A stretch of 6,241 nucleotides of DNA from Desulfobacterales bacterium (GTDB lineage Bacteria; Desulfobacterota; DSM-4660; Desulfatiglandales; B25-G16). Below are positions 1 to 5,928 of the stretch, piece by piece; positions within the stretch are counted from its first letter, which is position 1; each line of letters opens with the position of its first letter. The DNA is taken from assembly GCA_013375385.1 (NCBI GenBank), contig JABXJY010000162.1:1-6241 (forward strand). Reading direction: 5' to 3'. A program made the position numbers and the translations under genes. Below the pieces are notes generated by a model. It saw nothing but the letters and a program-made list of their open reading frames with translations. It was not told the origin of the DNA and did no database searches.

Positions 1-18
1 GCATGGTGTCCCTGGAAC

Positions 19-1188
19 TCACAGCCTTGCTTGGCGTATCTTCACGAGGGCCTTTTCGATCCGGTCAAAGGCTTCCCTGAGGACTGGGTAAGCCGTGGCA
101 AAATTTATGCGGATATGGCCTTCTCCAGGGGGACCAAATTCGGCCCCATTTTGTACAATTACCCTGGCGTTCTCTTCGAGATGCTGGGTCATCTCCTTGC
201 TCGTCATTCCAAAGGAGGCCAGGTTTGGAAAGAGAAAAGGGGTTGCCTGGGGAACAGGACACCAGACCCCCGGAGTTGCTGAGAGCCGCTCGATCGCGTA
301 ATCTCTCATTTCTCTAAGATGAGCCATCAATCTCTCGAGCCAGGGGGTTCCGCTGGTCAATGCGGCCTTGGCGGCAGCCTGAGCCAGGGTGTCAGCATGA
401 ACGATCATTCCGTGGAGCCGTTTCTTGAGTTCTTGCATGTGCTTTCCGCGACAGACAATGTAGGCAATTCGGAATCCAGCAATACCAAAGGCCTTACTAA
501 AACCAAAGGCACTGAGAGTTCTTTCAGAAAGATCAGCGTCCAGGGATGCAAGGCTGACATGTTTCCCTTCAAATATCATGTCCTCGTAAAGCTCATCAGA
601 AAAAACAAACAGATTGTTCTCTTTTGCAATCTGACCTATTCCCTCCAGTTCCTCCCGGGTGAAAACCCTTCCACTGGGATTATGGGGGTTTGACACCATC
701 AATAGACGGGTCCGTGGTGTAATCCGGCGTTTGAGGTCATCCAGATCCAACTTCAAATCATTGTGAAAATCCAAGGGGTTAAAGACTGGTACGCCTTGCG
801 CATTCTCAATGTTTTCCATGAATGGCGGATAAACAGGGGCCGGGCAAATTACTGCCTCATCACCCGGTTTCAGAGCATAGTAGCAGGCCAAGAAAATTGA
901 TAACATGGTTCCCGGAATCATGTATACATCATCAGGTGTTGCCGGGATCCGGTTTACCCGGTTCAGTTTTTCACAAACCACTTCCAGCACATCCGAGTCG
1001 CCACCGTACGCTCCATAAGGGGTTCGATCTTCTTGTACTGCCCTAATAACGCCTTCCTTGATTTCACGAGGTGCTGGGAAGTCTATATCCGCCACGGAAA
1101 GAGAGATCACATCTTCTCCCCAGGGTCCCCACTTCAAGGCAGCTCGTGATCGGAGAAACTCCTCATCGATTGTCTCAAAATCAGCCAT
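19..1188 (-). CDS. PLP-dependent fold-type I aminotransferase (AspC/MalY-PatB-like)
   Basis: This 389-residue protein is a full-length class I/II aminotransferase-type enzyme, expected to be cytosolic and to use pyridoxal phosphate. Visible landmarks are NPHNPSG (residues 167-173), SDELY with the pyridine-nitrogen Asp at 198, the Schiff-base Lys232 in FSKAFGIAGFR with the phosphate-side Arg240, and the substrate-carboxylate Arg360 in HIRINFA. The N-terminal pattern LKW followed by SVADIDFPAP (31-40) resembles the MalY/PatB C-S lyase branch (WVADMDF), so either transamination or beta-elimination is possible; the substrate is unknown. The ATG at 1188 is chosen because AGGGAG lies 7 bases upstream, and no better start exists. 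It lies downstream of the nitrilase but is separated by 274 bases with its own promoter, so it may be transcribed independently. The family call is secure; the reaction is not. Confidence 0.93.
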   Translation of the reverse strand: MADFETIDEEFLRSRAALKWGPWGEDVISLSVADIDFPAPREIKEGVIRAVQEDRTPYGAYGGDSDVLEVVCEKLNRVNRIPATPDDVYMIPGTMLSIFLACYYALKPGDEAVICPAPVYPPFMENIENAQGVPVFNPLDFHNDLKLDLDDLKRRITPRTRLLMVSNPHNPSGRVFTREELEGIGQIAKENNLFVFSDELYEDMIFEGKHVSLASLDADLSERTLSAFGFSKAFGIAGFRIAYIVCRGKHMQELKKRLHGMIVHADTLAQAAAKAALTSGTPWLERLMAHLREMRDYAIERLSATPGVWCPVPQATPFLFPNLASFGMTSKEMTQHLEENARVIVQNGAEFGPPGEGHIRINFATAYPVLREAFDRIEKALVKIRQARL

Positions 1189-1462
1189 CGTTTTCTCCCT
1201 TTGGCACTTTCCAGGATGTCCGTAGAATTATAATAATGTCCTGATAAAATGTCCAATTCACAATAGATCCTGAACCAGATTTTCGAACCGCGTTTCAGTC
1301 TTCCTGGGTTGCGCGACACTGTTTTCAACGTCAAGTTCGAAGGATTTGCTAGGCGGCCTCTGCCATATGATTTCAGTCTGCAACCGCTTGAATGTCCTTT
1401 AGTCAAGCGTCTCTTTTCTGAAATTGTTCACTCCACTCAAGCATTGCATGGGCCCTTCTCGG
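1189..1462. other. Intergenic region between nitrilase and aminotransferase
   Basis: This 274-base gap contains the aminotransferase ribosome binding site and promoter in its left third. In the remainder (about 1257-1462) I see no gene, no GC-rich hairpin followed by a T-run on either strand, and no recognisable RNA. Readthrough from the nitrilase therefore cannot be excluded. Confidence 0.5.
1216..1256 (-). promoter_or_regulatory. Sigma70-like promoter with GGACAT direct repeats, upstream of aminotransferase
   Basis: On the minus strand TTGGAC (1256-1251) and a perfect TATAAT (1232-1227) are separated by 18 bases, a near-consensus sigma70 promoter about 40 bases from the aminotransferase ATG. 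The hexamer GGACAT occurs three times across it, at 1254-1249, 1241-1236 and 1221-1216. The copies overlap the -35 box, the spacer and the expected start site, where an operator would sit. The boxes and repeats are seen directly; regulation by the repeats is inferred. Confidence 0.62.
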
Positions 1463-2455
1463 TCACGAATTAGGCTCAGAATCAGATTCGATGGCATCGT
1501 ATTCTGGGCCTGGCATGTCAACGACGCGTTGATGCGGGGCGCGGCGTACCCGCAGCTGAAATATGTCGGGTCGCGAATAGTGTCCAGCAACATCGCACGC
1601 GGCCTTGGCAGCGAAGACGTGCTCCATAGAGCCGTCTGCCATGAGAATAGTCTCACCCTCAGCCGGGCCCGCAATGACCTCGCCCCTCGGGTCGATGATG
1701 CAACTGTCTCCTGTAGCCGGGTATGCCCACTGCTGATAGGCCTCCGGAAAATGCTCGGGGGAGCTCAGGCCGCCTACGAGGATGACGTACGCGGCAGCTT
1801 GGGAAGCGAAGGCCCTGGACAACAGGAGCTGGCGCTCCCATACGGACACCGGTGCGGGCGGAGCCTTTGCCTCTGATCCGGGCCACGCAGCGATATGGAC
1901 CTGTGTGCCCTGAGACATGAGCACGTAACCCGGAAGAACCATGTTGTGTTCCCAGCAGTTAAGACCGCTGATTCTGCCGTAGGGCCGCTCGTAGACGGTC
2001 AGGCTAGCGCCGTCGCCCTCGCCCCAAACAGCTCGTTCCTTGTAAGTAGGCTTGAGTTTACGATGGCGCCCTAAGATGGTCCCGTCGTTTGCGATGAACA
2101 GAAGTGTGCAGTAGGCAGTACCCTGCGTCTGAGGGTCGCGCTCGACCACACCCATGACGAGGTCTAGATTCGCGTGGCGAGCCGCTTCGCAGAGTTGGTC
2201 GGTGGTAGCGCTTGGAATTTCGATGGCGTTTGCGAGGTATTCCGCGGCAGCCTTCCAGGGAAGCCGGCCGATGTTTGAACGCATGATAAAGTACGGATAA
2301 CCGGGAAGCCATGTCTCGCTGAAAGCCGCAATCGTCGCGCCTCGCGCGCCTGCCTCCTCTATCAAGCCACAAGCCTTCTTCGTGGACGCCTCACGATCGA
2401 AGTAGACCGGAGCCGCCTGAATCGCCGCTAGCTTGAATTCAGAATAGGTTGTCAT
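1463..2455 (-). CDS. Nitrilase (carbon-nitrogen hydrolase superfamily)
   Basis: This predicted 330-residue enzyme hydrolyses a nitrile to the carboxylic acid and ammonia; members are usually cytosolic and form spiral oligomers. The triad is complete: Glu47 in SETWLPGYPYF, Lys133 in GRHRKLKPTYKER, and nucleophile Cys167 in GLNCWEHNM. Glu140 and the ERAVWGEGDG stretch, the AAWPG motif (189-193) and the C-terminal GHYSRPDIF (291-299) are typical of true nitrilases rather than amidases or ureidopropionases. Length is normal. The reading frame runs upstream to 2524, but the ATG at 2455 is chosen because GAGGAGG sits 6 bases before it and the conserved fold begins at its residue 8. That ribosome binding site overlaps the stop of a 37-codon ORF, suggesting translational coupling. 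Residues after the Cys (HNMVLPGYVLM) do not let me choose between aliphatic, aryl-aceto and cyanide-hydrolysing types. Confidence 0.93.
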   Translation of the reverse strand: MTTYSEFKLAAIQAAPVYFDREASTKKACGLIEEAGARGATIAAFSETWLPGYPYFIMRSNIGRLPWKAAAEYLANAIEIPSATTDQLCEAARHANLDLVMGVVERDPQTQGTAYCTLLFIANDGTILGRHRKLKPTYKERAVWGEGDGASLTVYERPYGRISGLNCWEHNMVLPGYVLMSQGTQVHIAAWPGSEAKAPPAPVSVWERQLLLSRAFASQAAAYVILVGGLSSPEHFPEAYQQWAYPATGDSCIIDPRGEVIAGPAEGETILMADGSMEHVFAAKAACDVAGHYSRPDIFQLRVRRAPHQRVVDMPGPEYDAIESDSEPNS

Positions 2456-2466
2456 GGTTAGCCTCC

Positions 2467-2580
2467 TCATGCATAGGCGCCGATCAGCACTAGGGGGCCT
2501 ATCACCAGAATTGAGTTGCGCCACCTAGATGCCGAGGCAGTTTCAAAAACGAGTTTATCTTTGAATCCCGGGTCTATCAT
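2467..2580 (-). CDS. Small ORF with hydrophobic C-terminus, upstream of nitrilase
   Basis: A 37-residue ORF begins at ATG 2580, preceded by AGGGGGAGG with 7 bases of spacing, one of the strongest ribosome binding sites in the window. Its TGA (2469-2467) overlaps the nitrilase ribosome binding site, with 11 bases between its stop and the nitrilase ATG. The first 22 residues are polar and mixed in charge; the last 15 (SILVIGPLVLIGAYA) are hydrophobic with two Gly and one Pro, like a short membrane segment. I recognise no family. It could be a small membrane protein, a leader peptide that couples translation to the nitrilase, or the surviving tail of a lost gene. A weak CATAAT -10-like box lies at 2611-2606 without a good -35. 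Coding status rests on the start signal and spacing, not homology. Confidence 0.5.
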   Translation of the reverse strand: MIDPGFKDKLVFETASASRWRNSILVIGPLVLIGAYA

Positions 2581-2617
2581 GCTTTTGCCTCCCCCTGATT
2601 CGCGCATTATGGGTCAG

Positions 2618-2650
2618 TTTTCTTCGCAGGACACCATTTGGCGAAGAGAG
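2618..2650 (-). other. Stem-loop after the swivelling-domain gene
   Basis: A perfect 7-base inverted repeat, TCTTCGC (2621-2627) and GCGAAGA (2641-2647), encloses a 13-base loop and extends by a T-G and a T-A pair. It starts just past the stop of the swivelling-domain gene. No T-run follows on either strand, so it is not a classical intrinsic terminator. It may act as an mRNA 3'-end or processing structure between that gene and the small ORF. Confidence 0.4.
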
Positions 2651-2656
2651 CGGGCC

Positions 2657-3070
2657 TCACCTTGGCTTCTCGCCAACGAGATATACCAATGCCACATTTC
2701 CATCACATACAATGTGGGCTTGAGTTCCGGAACGGAGAATTTCTGTTGCTCTCTTGGTGCCCAGCACCGCCGGTTTGTTCATTAGCGTGAGTACTTCTGC
2801 TGCGCGGGATACGCGAGTTCCTTGATTGGTAATGACTCCTTGAAAGTGCTCCAGAATTCGTGTCCATGACCAGTCGATCTCAGTGGTTACTAAGATCTTG
2901 GATGAGCCTTGATTTACGGTTTCAAGGTAATGATTAGCCTGTTTAAAGTCCAAAAATACCTCTAACCTACCAAAGGCAACCTTATTCATCGTCGGACATT
3001 CGCCCGTTAACAATGGAATATTACTGAGATCTTTCTTTCCTGATTTTCTACTCGTTTTGCGTTTATCCAT
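2657..3070 (-). CDS. Stand-alone PEP-utilising-enzyme swivelling (phosphohistidine) domain, catalytic His replaced by Arg
   Basis: The 137-residue protein matches the mobile domain of PEP synthase/pyruvate phosphate dikinase. It has a lysine-rich N-terminal tail (1-13), then VAFGRLEV (31-38), ILVTTEIDWSW (59-69), the core ITNQGTRVSRAAEVL (80-94), and NKPAVLGTKRATEILRSG (98-115). In active members the core reads T-x-x-G-G-x-T-S-H-A-A, where His carries the phosphoryl group between ATP/PEP half-sites. Here Arg89 (codon CGC) occupies that place and the second Gly is Thr85. CGC differs from the His codon CAC by one transition. No ATP-grasp or PEP-binding partner domain is in the window. The ATG at 3070 has AGAGGG 7 bases upstream; the gene follows the dehydrogenase by 51 bases, so co-transcription is likely. 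It may be a non-catalytic structural or regulatory domain, or a decaying relic. Confidence 0.78.
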   Translation of the reverse strand: MDKRKTSRKSGKKDLSNIPLLTGECPTMNKVAFGRLEVFLDFKQANHYLETVNQGSSKILVTTEIDWSWTRILEHFQGVITNQGTRVSRAAEVLTLMNKPAVLGTKRATEILRSGTQAHIVCDGNVALVYLVGEKPR

Positions 3071-3080
3071 CAGCAGTCCC

Positions 3081-3119
3081 TCTGATCCATGGTCGCGTCA
3101 ATTGTTGACATCTGATCCA
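3081..3119. repeat. Short direct repeats flanking an inverted repeat, dehydrogenase to swivelling-domain gap
   Basis: TCTGATCCA occurs at 3081-3089 and again at 3111-3119, exactly 30 bases apart. Between them lies GTCAATTGTTGAC (3097-3109), two 5-base arms (GTCAA/TTGAC type) around a 3-base centre. The whole sits in the 51-base gap just upstream of the swivelling-domain ribosome binding site. It could be an operator or chance; no promoter boxes accompany it. Confidence 0.3.
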
Positions 3120-3121
3120 CA

Positions 3122-4225
3122 TTACATCCCGTGCCGGTCAGCCTCCATTTCTTGAATTATGAGATCGGTGATTTCCTCTGTTGGCGCCGAGCCGCCTTGA
3201 TCGGCAGGCAGGTTTTCGCCTCGGGCCAGGTAGCCTTCCACGCCCTTTTCTATTAACCTCGCGACTTCCTCAAGCGTGGCATTATGGCGCTTATTCCCAA
3301 GGTAATAACACATCATCGCCGCCGAAAGCACCATGGCAATGGGATTGGCGATCCCCTTGCCCGCGATGTCTGGCGCAGTGCCGTGGGAGGGCTGGAAGAT
3401 GGCGCGGTCGTCGCCGATATCGGCAGAAGGGGCCATTCCCATGCCGCCAATCAACCCGGCTCCTAGATCGGAAAGGATGTCCCCGAACATGTTTTCCATC
3501 ACCATCACGTCATATTCCCAGGGCTTGAGTACTAGGTTGAGGGCCATGGCATCCACGTAGCAATAGTCCTTCTCCACATCGGGAAATTCCAGCCCGACCT
3601 GATCGTAGATATTGCGGTAAAAGGCAAAGGCGGAGAACACGTTGGCCTTGTCCACACAGGTCAGTTTGCCGGGATACCCTTTTTTCTTGCGCGAGCGGGT
3701 CAGCCCGTAGCCGAAGCGCATCAGCCGTTCGGTGGTGCGCCGGGTGATGACCATGGTCTCGGTGGCAACCTCGGGGTTTTTCCCCGTGCCCCGTGAGGCA
3801 AACAGGCCCTCTGTGGACTCCCGGATCAGCACAAAGTCGATGGGCCGGGCCCCGCTATTGGCAAGAACGGGAGGGATGCCTGGAAAATAGCGTATAGGGC
3901 GAACGCCAGCATACAGGTCGAAGATAAACCGTAGCTCCAATTGAGGGCGGATCTCAGTTCCATCCGGATAGCGGATTTCTGGCCATCCGCAGGCGCCCAG
4001 CAAAATGGCGTCTGCCTTGGCGGCTTCATCGACCGAGGCTTTGGGGAGCGCTTCGCCGGTTTCCCTGTAGCAAAAAGCACCGGCGGGGAGCTCCTGATAA
4101 TTGAATGAAAATCCGCCTGTGAGCCGTTGTGCGTCCTTCAGCACTTTGACAGCCGCTTCGGTCACCTCAATCCCGATGCCGTCACCGGGAAACACGGCAA
4201 TGTTGAAATTCATTGCACCATTCAT
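3122..4225 (-). CDS. Isocitrate/isopropylmalate/tartrate dehydrogenase-family protein
   Basis: The 367-residue protein is a beta-decarboxylating dehydrogenase of the NAD(P)-dependent isopropylmalate/isocitrate/tartrate family. These enzymes oxidise a 2-hydroxy-dicarboxylate and usually decarboxylate it, with Mn or Mg, as cytosolic dimers. Visible are PGDGIG (13-18), substrate-side arginines in EIRPQLELR (R93, R99) and GVRP (R109), R135 in IRESTEG, the catalytic Lys193 in CVDKANV, metal-binding D225, D249 and D253 (YVDAMA, MFGDILSD), and the cofactor loop HGTAPDIAGKGIANP (281-295). The 137-148 stretch (STEGLFASRGTG) is unlike LeuB and unlike typical RENTEGEY isocitrate or tartrate dehydrogenases, so the substrate is unassigned. 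The frame opens at 4297, but ATG 4225 is preferred: GAGGA lies 5 bases before it, while 4297 has no such site; 4213 is a second in-frame ATG. It likely heads the operon. Confidence 0.9.
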   Translation of the reverse strand: MNGAMNFNIAVFPGDGIGIEVTEAAVKVLKDAQRLTGGFSFNYQELPAGAFCYRETGEALPKASVDEAAKADAILLGACGWPEIRYPDGTEIRPQLELRFIFDLYAGVRPIRYFPGIPPVLANSGARPIDFVLIRESTEGLFASRGTGKNPEVATETMVITRRTTERLMRFGYGLTRSRKKKGYPGKLTCVDKANVFSAFAFYRNIYDQVGLEFPDVEKDYCYVDAMALNLVLKPWEYDVMVMENMFGDILSDLGAGLIGGMGMAPSADIGDDRAIFQPSHGTAPDIAGKGIANPIAMVLSAAMMCYYLGNKRHNATLEEVARLIEKGVEGYLARGENLPADQGGSAPTEEITDLIIQEMEADRHGM

Positions 4226-4256
4226 AAAGATCCTCAGAAACGTTTGAGATAACCGG

Positions 4257-4287
4257 CTCCGGTAGGGCGCGTGGCACCTCACCGGAG
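4257..4287 (-). promoter_or_regulatory. Leader stem-loop before the dehydrogenase gene
   Basis: A perfect 7-base inverted repeat, CTCCGGT (4257-4263) and ACCGGAG (4281-4287), continues inward as AGG/CCT past one bulged base, making a GC-rich hairpin in the predicted 5' leader. It ends about 30 bases upstream of the chosen ATG. No T-run follows on the transcript, so termination is unlikely; control of translation or mRNA stability is an inference. I cannot match it to a riboswitch family. Confidence 0.4.
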
Positions 4288-4326
4288 TCGAGTTCATTTC
4301 GTGGTTAGATGGCCAACCGTCATTTA

Positions 4327-4356
4327 ATAATATCAGGTCGGTCGGTTTTGGGACAA
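4327..4356 (-). promoter_or_regulatory. Candidate promoter with ACCGACCGACC motif, upstream of dehydrogenase
   Basis: On the minus strand TTGTCC (4356-4351) and TATTAT (4332-4327) are 18 bases apart, a moderate sigma70-type match about 100 bases ahead of the dehydrogenase ATG. The spacer contains ACCGACCGACC, a repeated ACCG/GACC pattern of the kind bound by some TetR-family repressors. No regulator gene is present in the window, so the operator role is speculative. The -35 overlaps the tail of the antitoxin relic. Confidence 0.42.
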
Positions 4357-4359
4357 TGG

Positions 4360-4594
4360 CTATTCATTAGAGACTTCCACTTCTTGCCAGAAATCCTCAT
4401 GTGCTATACCACCGGTTTCTTTAATCTGCTGTCGACCTCGAGGTAAAGCGGTTTGAAATTTGGAAGAATAATAATACCAAACGCTCCATCTCTTCCTCAT
4501 CTGTCACCCCTAAAAGGATGGCCACCGGTTTTCCATTTTTGGTAACTATAATCGGCCCTTTTTTCGATTTCTTCAAATAGGCACTGAGATGTGC
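4360..4594 (-). pseudogene. Frameshifted Phd/YefM-type antitoxin relic, no toxin
   Basis: Reading the minus strand from 4594 gives AHLSAYLKKSKKGPIIVTKN, followed by GKPVAILLGVTDEEEMERLVL. This is the DNA-binding/dimer core of Phd/YefM antitoxins. The frame then breaks near 4476-4465: it runs to a TAA at 4423-4421, whereas the next frame gives YSSKFQTALPRGRQQIKETG and GIAHEDFWQEVEVSNE, ending at the TAG at 4362-4360, the expected C-terminal tail. This needs one extra base or loss of two. Upstream of 4594 the same frame meets TAA and TGA, while another frame reads LTKATERYK before AHL, so a second one-base loss near 4594 and loss of the start are likely. Only about 60 bases separate its end from the dehydrogenase frame, so no toxin gene follows. 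It is an orphan, inactive remnant of a toxin-antitoxin pair. Confidence 0.72.
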
Positions 4595-4671
4595 TTATAC
4601 CTCTCAGTAGCCTTCGTCAAGTTGTTTTAGAAGCAATGTCCCCCCGTCCCACCTCGTTATCTCTTAATTCT
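4595..4671. other. Degenerate stretch between hypothetical gene and antitoxin relic
   Basis: This stretch holds no intact gene. It probably includes the decayed start of the antitoxin relic: the same frame can be followed to a TTG at 4636 but contains stops. No terminator is visible for the hypothetical gene upstream of it. Confidence 0.35.
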
Positions 4672-5094
4672 TCACGGCCGATATTTTCCATCAAAAATAG
4701 AAGGATCCCAGGTCCCTATATCTAATTTGCCTTTATAATCCAAACCATACATACCATATGGTCGCGCTACAGCAATATGTTTTCTACATTTGAAAACATG
4801 CACAGTTGGTTTCTCTCCTTTAAATCCTCCTGTTGAATTTCTGATATAGTTGCCGATATTTTCAGCGATTTCAACTGCCTGTTGATTCGATAAGCCAGGA
4901 TCTAAGACCGCCCAGCATATTAAGGGATTAAGCTGTTCGATAGAGATGATTTTGCCTTGGTATTCATTAATTAAATTATCTGCGAGGATCCTCCAATCAC
5001 GTGCAAAGGAGTTTTTATCTCTTACTAAAACCAGGGAGACAACAAATGCGGCAGAAAGAGAAAGTGTCAAGAATAATAAGCACCTTCTTTTCAT
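4672..5094 (-). CDS. Hypothetical membrane-anchored or exported protein
   Basis: I do not recognise this 140-residue protein. It opens with MKRR and a roughly 20-residue hydrophobic run (LLFLTLSLSAAFVVSLVLV, about 6-24), a signal peptide or single N-terminal membrane anchor; no clear signal-peptidase or lipobox site is visible. The remaining 115 residues are polar, with LNPLICWAVLDPGLSNQQ (55-72) and ARPYGMYGLDYKG, and two cysteines in the exported part, suggesting a small periplasmic or surface domain. The ATG at 5094 has AGAGG 6 bases upstream, a good start. The gene is visibly more AT-rich than the enzymes to its left and lies between decayed mobile sequences, so horizontal acquisition is plausible. 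It stands alone, separated from the dehydrogenase by the antitoxin relic. Confidence 0.68.
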   Translation of the reverse strand: MKRRCLLFLTLSLSAAFVVSLVLVRDKNSFARDWRILADNLINEYQGKIISIEQLNPLICWAVLDPGLSNQQAVEIAENIGNYIRNSTGGFKGEKPTVHVFKCRKHIAVARPYGMYGLDYKGKLDIGTWDPSIFDGKYRP

Positions 5095-5106
5095 AGCCAG
5101 CCTCTT

Positions 5107-5127
5107 TGCAAATTTGGGGTCAGATCT
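5107..5127. repeat. Possible REP-type remnant (TTTGGGGTCAGATCT)
   Basis: TTTGGGGTCAGATCT resembles a sequence I recall flanking REP-associated (Y1/IS200-like) transposase genes in environmental proteobacteria. No transposase is present. It overlaps the leader of the 140-residue gene. The resemblance is from memory and only a genome-wide search would establish it. Confidence 0.3.
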
Positions 5128-5178
5128 TTACAGCCTGTTGCCCAAATAACCCCCGCAAACACAATATCTGTGGAGTTT

Positions 5179-5207
5179 GCCACGTCGCTTCACTCCTCGC
5201 AATGACA
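5179..5207. repeat. REP-like dispersed repeat
   Basis: On the minus strand this reads TGTCATTGCGAGGAGTGAAG followed by CGACGTGGC. It matches the widespread intergenic repeat with core TCATTGCGAGGAGCGAAGCGACG found in many copies in diverse bacterial genomes. Only one copy is in the window, so copy number is not shown here. It sits in noncoding sequence between the hypothetical gene and the transposase remnant. Confidence 0.6.
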
Positions 5208-5232
5208 GGATTGCAACTTGGTATCAGTGCCT

Positions 5233-5442
5233 CTACCGGTTATTCTCAAAATGATTTTCCTGGTGGTCTTCTACAAGGTGAGCTCTGAGCGAGAGCCCAT
5301 GAATACGATTCCGTTCCGTTTAGACTGGTTATGGTTCTTAGGTTATGATCTGGACAGTGAAATTCCGAACCCTAGTTTCCTGAGCAAGGCCAGGGCCAGA
5401 TGGGGTGTGGGTGCCTTCAAGAGATTCTTTGAGCGCATTGTC
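5233..5442 (+). pseudogene. Truncated IS transposase, N-terminal part (IS5/IS1182-type, DUF772/InsH N-terminal domain)
   Basis: The plus strand encodes PVILKMIFLVVFYKVSSERE followed by LRLDWLWFLGYDLD-type sequence (RLDWLWFLGYDLDSEIPNPS) and then SKARARWG and FKRFFERIV. This is the conserved N-terminal region of IS5/IS1182-like DDE transposases. Similarity stops after FERIV at 5442; the frame continues to 5508 as unrelated sequence, and the catalytic DDE region is absent. There is no proper start: the frame opens only at a TTG, and the segment before PVIL is missing. Both ends are therefore lost and it is not functional. It lies just upstream of the group II intron; such introns often lodge in mobile elements, but the junction here cannot prove it. 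Confidence 0.72.
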
Positions 5443-5564
5443 CCCTCTTCACGGAAGGGCATATGCTCCCAAAAACCCCTCCTTTTGCCTTTGAAAGTGC
5501 CATTTTAGGGCCAATATTAGGGTTTTTCATATCTATATTTCAGGAAATATTAGCTAGTTAGCTT
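5443..5564. other. AT-rich segment between transposase remnant and intron
   Basis: No gene is seen. It contains repeated ATATTA-like tracts and a small inverted repeat AGCTA-GT-TAGCT (5552-5563) directly before the inferred intron 5' end. It may hold the lost IS terminus or the intron's 5' exon. Confidence 0.35.
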
Positions 5565-5928
5565 GGCCCGACCGAAAGCGCCGGCTAATCGGCAAGGAGT
5601 AGCGAATGAAAGAGTCGTACGGTGAAGGCGTAGCGAGCCACACCGGCCCCGAGTCATGCGGTGATGGCAGTAATGCCATGGCTGAAGCGTTGACAGGGGA
5701 ACACACAGGCGGGCTATTGAGCTCCGAAATCAAAAGTTTCCAGGTGCCGACCCTGTGGTCGGGTGGGGAAGGCAACACGGGTTGCAGCGACATCGCGAGC
5801 TGCAGTCCGACCGGCGGAGTCGTGGGAACCCAAGCATGTGTGGAAGCTCCTTGCGCGGGAACCGGGAGGTCCTAACGGTGGCTTCAGGGCATGGTACTGG
5901 AGTCCGGTCAGGGAAGGTTAGTAGCCGA

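Noticed and set aside
1424..1876. 150-codon plus-strand ORF opposite the nitrilase
   Set aside because: It is antisense to a clear nitrilase, with random-looking composition and no ribosome binding site.
2456..2524. Longer nitrilase start at 2524 (or at 2470)
   Set aside because: The extension is polar, precedes the family's normal first strand, and overlaps the ribosome binding site GAGGAGG that clearly serves the ATG at 2455.
2618..2650. Intrinsic terminator after the swivelling-domain gene
   Set aside because: The hairpin is real but no T-run follows on either strand, so it is listed only as a stem-loop.
4226..4297. Longer dehydrogenase start at 4297
   Set aside because: It lacks a ribosome binding site, would translate the leader hairpin, and adds residues before the conserved family start; the ATG at 4225 has GAGGA at good spacing.
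4298..4360. Toxin partner after the antitoxin relic
   Set aside because: The space is about 60 bases and encodes nothing like a RelE, Doc or PIN protein.
5755..5928. Extended coding region before the maturase stub
   Set aside because: The translated sequence is arginine- and glycine-rich shadow of folded ribozyme hairpins with no family resemblance until residue 59 (ATG 5929).
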